Shown in pieces: positions 1 through 5,436 of a stretch of 6,423 nt of DNA. The translations under genes were made by a program, and so were the position numbers. This DNA comes from Candidatus Paceibacterota bacterium (GTDB taxonomy: Bacteria; Patescibacteriota; Minisyncoccia; Phycocordibacterales; CAINVO01). Numbering within the stretch: position 1 is the first letter of the stretch; every line of letters starts with the position of its first letter. The stretch spans positions 1-6,423 of the forward strand of contig JAQTMP010000042.1 of the NCBI GenBank assembly GCA_028714275.1, in the 5' to 3' direction. The notes below the pieces were generated by a model that was given only the letters and a program-made list of their open reading frames with translations, did not search any database and was not told where the DNA came from.

Positions 1-410
1 TTGTGCTCAATATAATAGCGCATAAAAAGCAGAGTCACTCCGATACAAATAACATTGAGACCGTAAACCGTGATGGCGGTAATATTTTCACTATACCGTC
101 CGAGCAAGCGAGCAGAAAACGGCACTAGAGTGATAAAAAGAAAAAACATGGCATTGTAGTCAGCTAGGCCGACCGTGAGATTGCGTGCATAGACGGATGC
201 CAAAAAGTGATGGGCGCGCCAATAAGTGAAAAGCAAAGCAAAACTCAAAACCAGACTAAGCAAAAGGGGTGTGATCGTGGAAAGAGCCACAAAAAGGGCT
301 TGGAAATCCAAAGGATTAGAGATAGCTGGTACCCGTAAATCAAAAGCCAACAAGGTCATAGCGATAGCAAAGATGCCGTCTGCCAAACCATCAAGCCGTT
401 GTTGTTTCAT
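1..410 (-). CDS. TMEM175-family (DUF1211) potassium-channel-like membrane protein, 3' end cut by window edge
   Basis: The ATG at 410-408 opens a frame that stays open to the left edge, giving 136 residues with no stop. It begins MKQQRLDGLADGIFAIAMTL, which matches the TMEM175 signature RxxxFSDxVFAIAxTLL. Four hydrophobic helices are visible, at about residues 12-28, 40-66, 84-101 and 110-132. The helix-2 end WRAHHFL (64-70) and the ADYNAMFFLFITLVPFSARLL segment (83-103) also fit the family. Bacterial members usually have about 200 residues and six helices, so roughly two helices lie outside the window. Characterised bacterial members are tetrameric potassium-permeable channels of the cytoplasmic membrane whose pore is lined by helix 1. 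The FSD triplet reads LAD here (residues 9-11). The gene lies 32 bases after pheT. It has no Shine-Dalgarno sequence but has its own extended -10 box. Family assignment is firm; channel activity is inferred. Confidence 0.85.
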   Translation of the reverse strand, partial: MKQQRLDGLADGIFAIAMTLLAFDLRVPAISNPLDFQALFVALSTITPLLLSLVLSFALLFTYWRAHHFLASVYARNLTVGLADYNAMFFLFITLVPFSARLLGRYSENITAITVYGLNVICIGVTLLFMRYYIEH

Positions 411-418
411 ATTTCAAA

Positions 419-427
419 ATTATAGCA
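419..427 (-). promoter_or_regulatory. Extended -10 promoter element before the TMEM175-like gene
   Basis: Read on the minus strand, the pheT-TMEM175 gap contains TGCTATAAT, a perfect match to the extended -10 consensus TGnTATAAT. The box ends 8 bases before the ATG at 410. A start of transcription 6-8 bases downstream would fall at or next to the ATG, giving a leaderless or nearly leaderless mRNA. I see no TTGACA-like -35 at 16-18 bases, which an extended -10 does not strictly need. The surroundings are A/T-rich, so chance is possible. Confidence 0.45.
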
Positions 428-442
428 CAACCAAAACAAAAA

Positions 443-2401
443 CTACCTCACTACCCACCCGAGAGTTTTCATGGCCAAGGAAATTTTTTCCATCACCGCG
501 CCGATTTCGACATCGGTCAAAGTGCGTCCGTAAGATTGGAAAACCAGGCGATAGGCGTAGGAAGTTTTACCCTCTTTGGTGAAAACATCAAAAAGTCGGT
601 CCTTGACGAGCAGCTCCCCTACCTCTTTTTTGATCAACTTTAGTGGCTCGTCTTGAGACATTCCTTCAGGCACAAAGACCGCAATGTCTCGCACCACAAA
701 TGGGTACAAAGAAAATGGCTGATACTTTTTGTCCGAGGGCAGAGACTCAAAACCCAGCTCTGCCAGCCGCTCTGATCCATTTTTGCCATTTTTTTCTGAC
801 AAAACTGAAACCAGGGCATCAAAATCTATTTCCACTCGGGCACCATACTCTCCCGTTTCGATGGCGGCAGAAGCCGCGACTGATGTACCGAGAGCTTGGT
901 CAAGCTCGCTTAGACTTTCTTTCAAAACACTTTCCGAGGTTACCCCTTTTTTCTTTTTTATTTGCAACACTCCCAGACAAAGAGAAGTTTTTTCTCCGGA
1001 AGCCGGAAAAACTTTGCCGATTTCAAAAAGTTTGACGGTGTCGAGAGCAAGAAAATCTGCATTCCGTCCATTGGTGATCAGGGACTCGGCCATCTTGGGA
1101 GCAATCTCTTCGCGCAAGGCTGATTTGTCGCTAGCCAATGGGTAGCTGATTTCAAAGGCACCTTTGGAAACGAGCGTGTAGAGCAAAACTTCAGAAAAAC
1201 CCAGACTCACCAAAATATTTTTAGTTTTTTCAGCGTAAAAGAAGGTCCGGTCCACTGGCGTACCGCCAGATGAAGGCAAGGGTGGAGGAAGCACCGCTGG
1301 CAGATTTTCGTAACCCTTGATGCGAGCCACTTCCTCAGCAATATCAGCCGAAATCACCAGATCAAGACGATCGAGGGGTGGAGTGATCAAAATGCAAACG
1401 CCATTATTTTCTCCCGCCTTCTGCTCTTCGACCTCACAATTTAGCCTGGTCAAAATATTTTTTATTTCTGCCGCGGACACCTCCACCCCAACAACTGAAG
1501 AGATATATTCTGGGGTGACGCTAACCGTCCATTTTTGGGCCGGCTGAGAATAAATATCGGTCGTATCTCCGATTTGGGCCTCAGGTACAAGCTCGGAGAG
1601 CATAGCTGTGATCTGATCCATGGCCTCGCCTGCAAGAGCAGGTGTGATTTCATTTTCGAAACGCTTTGAAGAATCGTTGCGAAGATTGGTCCGGGTAGAA
1701 GTCCGGCGGATAGCGGATGGATTGAAATTGGCAGCTTCAAGGATGATTCGGGTTGTCCCTCGTGTGACTTCCGCCCGCTTGCCGCCTTTTACTCCGGCAA
1801 TCGCCAAGACTCCTGCATCATCCGCAATGACCAGATCATTTTCATCCAAAATAATTTCCTTGCCATCAAGAGTGACCATTTTTTCTCCCGCCGAGGCTTT
1901 ACGCACCTGGATAGCTCCACTGATTTTATCGGCATCAAAAGCATGCAGGGGCTGCCCAATATCAAACATCACAAAATTAGCCAGGTCCACAACAAGATTG
2001 ATAGATCTAGCTCCAATAGACTCAAGCCGCTGACAAAGCCAAGTGGGACTGTCACCGACCGTCACATTTTCTATCAGCCTGGCTATATATCGGCGACAGA
2101 ATACCTCATCTTTCACCTCTACGGGCACGTGACTCACCCTTTGGTCCAAAAGTAAGGGATTTTTTGGTTTTTTGATCAGCACAATTTCGGTCAAAGCACT
2201 CGCCTCTCCAGCTACCCCGCAATGACAGAGGGCATAGTGTGCGCGGTCAGGCAAAACTTTAACATCGAGAATAGTATCGTCGACCAATTTTTCGACAGAC
2301 TCAACTTCAAAACTATGGGCATTAAAAAGGGCTGCCAATTTTTCAGCAGACGGAAGAGCTTTTTCAAAATATGTTTGCAGCCAGGCGTAAGAAATTTTCA
2401 T
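443..2401 (-). CDS. pheT: Phenylalanine--tRNA ligase beta subunit, short form lacking the EMAP/OB domain
   Basis: This is the beta subunit of cytoplasmic PheRS, which works with PheS to charge tRNA-Phe and to hydrolyse Tyr-tRNA-Phe. Domains in order: B1 at about 1-70; B3/4 editing at about 71-285, with GQPLHAFD (149-156; His153) and ILEAANF (220-226; Glu222) at places matching known editing-site residues; B5 at about 287-368, ending in AEEVARIKGYENLP; the catalytically inactive synthetase-like fold at about 380-555, with KLFEIGKVF (457-465); and the FDX-ACB anticodon-binding domain at about 563-652, starting YPFVVRDIAVFV. It has 652 residues against about 795 in E. coli. The missing part is the EMAP-like OB tRNA-binding domain (B2) normally inserted in B1: here the chain runs from FEVESVEKL straight to TILDVKVLPDRAHY. 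The start lies 16 bases after the pheS stop, and MKISYAWLQ matches the usual N-terminus. No Shine-Dalgarno is visible. The stop is TAG. Confidence 0.97.
   Translation of the reverse strand: MKISYAWLQTYFEKALPSAEKLAALFNAHSFEVESVEKLVDDTILDVKVLPDRAHYALCHCGVAGEASALTEIVLIKKPKNPLLLDQRVSHVPVEVKDEVFCRRYIARLIENVTVGDSPTWLCQRLESIGARSINLVVDLANFVMFDIGQPLHAFDADKISGAIQVRKASAGEKMVTLDGKEIILDENDLVIADDAGVLAIAGVKGGKRAEVTRGTTRIILEAANFNPSAIRRTSTRTNLRNDSSKRFENEITPALAGEAMDQITAMLSELVPEAQIGDTTDIYSQPAQKWTVSVTPEYISSVVGVEVSAAEIKNILTRLNCEVEEQKAGENNGVCILITPPLDRLDLVISADIAEEVARIKGYENLPAVLPPPLPSSGGTPVDRTFFYAEKTKNILVSLGFSEVLLYTLVSKGAFEISYPLASDKSALREEIAPKMAESLITNGRNADFLALDTVKLFEIGKVFPASGEKTSLCLGVLQIKKKKGVTSESVLKESLSELDQALGTSVAASAAIETGEYGARVEIDFDALVSVLSEKNGKNGSERLAELGFESLPSDKKYQPFSLYPFVVRDIAVFVPEGMSQDEPLKLIKKEVGELLVKDRLFDVFTKEGKTSYAYRLVFQSYGRTLTDVEIGAVMEKISLAMKTLGWVVR
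892..907 (-). other. Small perfect hairpin inside pheT
   Basis: On the minus strand GAGCTT, a GACC loop and AAGCTC form a perfect 6-bp stem with a 4-base loop. It is wholly inside pheT, encodes ordinary residues and has no following T-run, so it is not a terminator. It lies about 46 bases downstream of the slippery sequence at 953-959, further than a typical frameshift-stimulating structure. Confidence 0.25.
953..974 (-). other. dnaX-like -1 frameshift signal candidate in pheT
   Basis: On the mRNA strand the sequence GGGAG (974-970) is followed by exactly 10 bases and then AAAAAAG (959-953). The heptamer is in the X XXY YYZ phase of pheT (codons ATA AAA AAG, residues 481-483). The E. coli dnaX frameshift site has the same heptamer with AGGGAG 10 bases upstream. 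A -1 slip would add 17 residues and stop at TGA (902-900). The product would have about 500 residues and lack the FDX-ACB domain. No strong hairpin lies 5-9 bases downstream, and other homopolymer runs in this window also form in-phase heptamers, so chance remains likely. Confidence 0.25.
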
Positions 2402-2417
2402 AAATTCTGAAGAAAAA

Positions 2418-3155
2418 TTAAAACTGATTGATCAAGCGCAGATCGCCCGAATATAAATGACGGACATCGTCAATGCCATAGCGAAGCATGATAAGGCGAT
2501 CAATCCCGCCCCCGAAAGCAAAGCCCTGCCATTTTTTTGGATCGAGACCAGCAGCGGACAACACATTGGGATGAACAATGCCAGCCCCCAACAATTCGAG
2601 CCACTTCCCTTTCCAGAGCACATCTACCTCAATCCCCGGCTCAACAAAAGCAAAATAGCTCGAACGAAAACGGATCTTGACTTCCGGCCCCAAGAACTTT
2701 TTGAAAAAAAGGGCAAGGGTGCCTTTGAGCTCTGCCATGGAAACATGCTCATTGACGTAAAGCCCTTCGATCTGGAAAAACTGAGCTTCATGCGTAGCGT
2801 CGGTAGCTTCATTTCTAAAAACTTTTCCCGGCATGATAATCTTGAATGGGCGAGGATTGTCTTTGAGTGACTGCATAAAACGAATCTGGACAGAAGAAGT
2901 GTGGGTCCGTAGAAGCTTTCGCTCTTGGCCTGGTTTTGTTTTTAACCAAAAGGTGTCTTGCATATCCCGCGCTGGATGATCGGCAGGTATATTGAGAGCA
3001 TCAAAATTATAAAATTCCGTTTCAAGCTCTGGCCCTTGGACGACTGAAAAACCAATCTCATCAAAAATACGAGCGATGTCCCGCACCGCTTGAGTCATGA
3101 TATGAAGATGGCCCTGATCTAGTGGCTGTGACGACATATCGCTTATTATCTGCAT
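2418..3155 (-). CDS. pheS: Phenylalanine--tRNA ligase alpha subunit, short form lacking the N-terminal coiled coil
   Basis: This is the catalytic alpha subunit of PheRS, which activates phenylalanine with ATP and transfers it to tRNA-Phe. All class II core motifs are present: the motif-1 region GFSVVQGPELETEFYNFDAL (35-54) followed by HPARDMQDTF; motif 2 IIMPGKVFRNEATDATHEAQ (106-125) with Arg114 and FFQIEG after it; the phenylalanine-pocket segment WLELLGAGIVHPNVL (185-199); and motif 3 GFAFGGGIDRL (211-221) with Arg220. It has 245 residues against about 327-350 in most bacteria. The missing part is the N-terminal coiled-coil arm of about 85-100 residues that contacts tRNA. The short start is real: the next in-frame codons upstream are TTT, TAT, GTC, AAT and TTT and then the TGA of the GT4 gene, so no longer start exists. 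There is no Shine-Dalgarno. The stop is TAA, 16 bases before pheT, and the two subunits form an operon. Confidence 0.97.
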   Translation of the reverse strand: MQIISDMSSQPLDQGHLHIMTQAVRDIARIFDEIGFSVVQGPELETEFYNFDALNIPADHPARDMQDTFWLKTKPGQERKLLRTHTSSVQIRFMQSLKDNPRPFKIIMPGKVFRNEATDATHEAQFFQIEGLYVNEHVSMAELKGTLALFFKKFLGPEVKIRFRSSYFAFVEPGIEVDVLWKGKWLELLGAGIVHPNVLSAAGLDPKKWQGFAFGGGIDRLIMLRYGIDDVRHLYSGDLRLINQF

Positions 3156-3164
3156 AAAATAGAC

Positions 3165-3170
3165 ATTAAA
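3165..3170 (-). promoter_or_regulatory. -10-like box before pheS (weak)
   Basis: TTTAAT, a 5-of-6 match to TATAAT, lies in the 15-base gap between the GT4 stop and pheS and ends 9 bases before the ATG. It has the same placement as the better boxes before the GT4 and TMEM175-like genes. No -35 is evident, and the gap is almost all A and T, so on its own this is weak. Confidence 0.2.
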
Positions 3171-5411
3171 TCAAATAGAATGTGGCGGCTCCACCATGGC
3201 GGCTCGAGCCAACAAATATGAAAGGGTGGATTCGGCGCCTTGATTTAGATTGACTTGGTTTTCCCCAAGACCATCATAGCTGCCGCCAGACGTGGGAGAA
3301 TAAACTATCTGACCGAGGACATTGCTTCCCGTAAACCAATCAAAGGCCTGCTCTTTCTTTTCCAAATAAAAAGGATCCTGAGTGATTTCAAACATGGTTT
3401 GAAGGGCCAAAACCAAAGCCGAAACCTCCTCGGGCTGCTGGTCATAGAGAGGCTTGATGCCGCCCTGCTTAAACCAGCCGGCTTGGCCAACAGGTACGCA
3501 GATTTCATCACTAAAAGAATTATCTACCAAAAAATTTAAGGAAACTTTAGCAATTTTTAAATACTCCTCATTTTTCGTCACCCTATAGGCAAAAAGCAGG
3601 GCCTCGGGTATCACAGCATTTGAATAAGTCAGACCACGCTCAAACCACCGCCAGTCTGGAGTTGAATTTTTATGGAAACCGTCTACGAGAAAATCGGCAA
3701 ACGAGACTAGTCTATTTTTTATTTCTTCTGCCTCTGGATCCACTTTCAGCCAAAGAGCCAAGGCTTTGATATGAAAAGCGACCGCTCGCGGAGAATGAAT
3801 TTCTTTAGAAAAACTATACTGTTTTTTGAACACGGCTTTGGCGCGCTCTCGCAAAAATTCGGGCGCTTGGCTGGTACATAAAACGGCTAAAGCTCTGGCT
3901 GCTCGGGCGTCAGCATCTTCAAGATTTTCAGACTTGTTGCGTTCTTCGTCGGGTCTATGCTCTTGATCATAGTAGTTCCTAAATCCTCCATCCTCTTTGG
4001 CTGCTCGTTCGAGAAAGCTGAGATAGATTTCCGCCAACTTAAACAGTCCCGTTTTTTCTTCTTCTGCTATCAGCTTTGCATACCAGCACGCCACCACCAA
4101 GGCGCGTGAATTGTCGTCAATCGTATAGCCAAAACTGGGGTCTGGATCTGTCAGATTGGCAAACTGGAAAATGCCAAAGTCATCCGTCATTCTTTTGAGA
4201 TGATCAAGCTTAATAGGCGGCAAGCTTTTTCCTTTAGTAGCCAACTCCGGAGATAATTTTTTAAACTCACGCATGTACGACAAAGCTACGTTTGGCCAGG
4301 TCATATTGCGAGTGCGAAAGTAGGCTGTCTTGCTCATAGACAAAAGTTTTCCACAGTCTCCAAAAATAGAAACGACCGACCGTGAAATTGACTCGACATT
4401 ATTGAAATCCACCAACATTCCGAGCTCTGGAGTGATGACTTCGCGAGCCTGGGCGAAATGAGTCGATACTACAGGACGGCCCATGCCTAGAGCATAGGTA
4501 AGCGTACCTGAGACAGCCTGATCTGGGTTTTGTGAGAGGGAGAGATATACATCAGTGGCTTCCAAAAACCTAAGCAGCTCATTAGTTTTCATATATCTCT
4601 CATAAAAAATAACATTCTTTTCCAAGCCCAGCCTGCGAACCTGTTCTTTGAGACTTTCTATGTATACCCTGCCCTCTCTCCTCAAGACAACAGGATGAGT
4701 GGCCCCTATGACAGCGTACACCGTGTCCGGATATTCACGAATGATCTCAGGCAAAGCCGCGATAGCAAACTCAATCCCTTTGCCCTTATTAAGTAAACCA
4801 AAGGTGGACAGCACTTTTTTTCCTTCGAGACCAAGCGAAGACTTGGCGAGCTTGCCGTCTGTGTACGGCCTAGGATGCAGTCCGTGCGGAATGACCGCTA
4901 TTTTTTCGGCTTGGGCCATATACTTATCTTCAAGAAGAGCTTTTGATAGCTCTGTCATGACGATCAGCTTATTGGCTCGCTCGATGATTTCACAAGCTAC
5001 CTTTTTCAAATGTTCTGATGGGTTTGGCAGGACAGTATGAAAAGTCACGGTAACTGGTTTTTGGATTTCCCTTAAAAAGAATAAAAGATTTTCTCCATCA
5101 TTGGCTCCGAAAATTCCAAACTCATGCTGGACAGAAATGAGCTTGACGTGAGGCATCTCATTTAGCTGCTTGGCTACGGCAACATATTCTTCCGGCTTAT
5201 TTTCTGAAATTTGAAAAATAACTTTATCTGGATAGGTGAGAGATTCGGAATCCTCAGTATTCATGGCCACCACTTTGGTTTCTTCGTGCGGCACAAACAG
5301 CTCGTCAAAATATTCCACAAAATCAGCCGTGAAAGTGGCGATGCCACACTCCCGCGGAGGATAAGTGCCGAGGCAGACTACCCACATTTTTGGTTGCGAA
5401 AGATTTTCCAT
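3171..5411 (-). CDS. Two-domain protein: GT4-like glycosyltransferase plus C-terminal alpha/alpha-barrel-like domain
   Basis: This is a probable cytoplasmic glycosyltransferase of the GT-B fold with a second, carbohydrate-enzyme-like half. Residues 1-385 look like GT4: a glycine-rich TYPPRECGIATFT (16-28), QHEFGIFGA (95-103), VTFHT (122-126), VIPHGLHP (173-180), FGLLNKGKGIE (204-214), and the donor-site region DQAVSGTLTYALGMGRPVVS (297-316). In that last region the usual EX7E glutamates are replaced. Residues 400-746 are mainly helical, with TIDDNSRALV (430-439), EDADARAARAL (498-508), WRWFERGLTYSNAVIPEALL (587-606) and NQGAESTLSYLLA (723-735). This looks like a six-hairpin glycosidase or epimerase-type barrel with repeated acidic positions. 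From memory, the same GT4 plus helical-domain layout occurs in other bacteria; I know of no established function. The gene starts 25 bases after the GH130 gene, suggesting a shared pathway. Donor and acceptor are unknown. The stop is TGA. Confidence 0.85.
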   Translation of the reverse strand: MENLSQPKMWVVCLGTYPPRECGIATFTADFVEYFDELFVPHEETKVVAMNTEDSESLTYPDKVIFQISENKPEEYVAVAKQLNEMPHVKLISVQHEFGIFGANDGENLLFFLREIQKPVTVTFHTVLPNPSEHLKKVACEIIERANKLIVMTELSKALLEDKYMAQAEKIAVIPHGLHPRPYTDGKLAKSSLGLEGKKVLSTFGLLNKGKGIEFAIAALPEIIREYPDTVYAVIGATHPVVLRREGRVYIESLKEQVRRLGLEKNVIFYERYMKTNELLRFLEATDVYLSLSQNPDQAVSGTLTYALGMGRPVVSTHFAQAREVITPELGMLVDFNNVESISRSVVSIFGDCGKLLSMSKTAYFRTRNMTWPNVALSYMREFKKLSPELATKGKSLPPIKLDHLKRMTDDFGIFQFANLTDPDPSFGYTIDDNSRALVVACWYAKLIAEEEKTGLFKLAEIYLSFLERAAKEDGGFRNYYDQEHRPDEERNKSENLEDADARAARALAVLCTSQAPEFLRERAKAVFKKQYSFSKEIHSPRAVAFHIKALALWLKVDPEAEEIKNRLVSFADFLVDGFHKNSTPDWRWFERGLTYSNAVIPEALLFAYRVTKNEEYLKIAKVSLNFLVDNSFSDEICVPVGQAGWFKQGGIKPLYDQQPEEVSALVLALQTMFEITQDPFYLEKKEQAFDWFTGSNVLGQIVYSPTSGGSYDGLGENQVNLNQGAESTLSYLLARAAMVEPPHSI

Positions 5412-5421
5412 AAAATTAAAA

Positions 5422-5427
5422 ATTATA
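5422..5427 (-). promoter_or_regulatory. TATAAT box before the GT4-like gene
   Basis: The 25-base gap between the GH130 stop and the GT4 start contains a perfect TATAAT on the minus strand, ending 10 bases before the ATG at 5411. Transcription from it would begin about 3-4 bases before the ATG, so the mRNA would be almost leaderless. There is no clear -35 and no TGn extension. The gap has no Shine-Dalgarno. The gap is A/T-rich, so the box may be fortuitous and the gene may simply be transcribed with the GH130 gene. Confidence 0.3.
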
Positions 5428-5436
5428 TCGTGTGGA

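Noticed and set aside
411..442. Terminator between pheT and the TMEM175-like gene.
   Set aside because: The gap is T-rich on the coding strand, but no stem of useful length precedes the T-run.
226..582. Plus-strand open frame of 118 codons spanning the TMEM175-like start and the end of pheT.
   Set aside because: It is antisense to two well-recognised genes, has a low-complexity basic composition with no family resemblance, and has no ribosome site.
1620..2033. Plus-strand open frame of 137 codons inside pheT; similar ones at 729-1145 and 2457-2870.
   Set aside because: Each is wholly antisense to conserved PheT or PheS coding sequence and shows no recognisable domain, so these are shadow frames.
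3171..3173. Recoding of TGA as glycine (code 25), as in some candidate-phylum bacteria.
   Set aside because: The large genes contain many glycines and no internal TGA, and reading TGA through would fuse GT4 to PheS. A standard code fits the data.
3182..3212. Repeated GGCGGCTC and the palindrome GGCTCGAGCC near the end of the GT4 gene, considered as a terminator.
   Set aside because: It lies within coding sequence, there is no loop in the palindrome, and no T-run follows. It is explained by alanine- and proline-rich codons.
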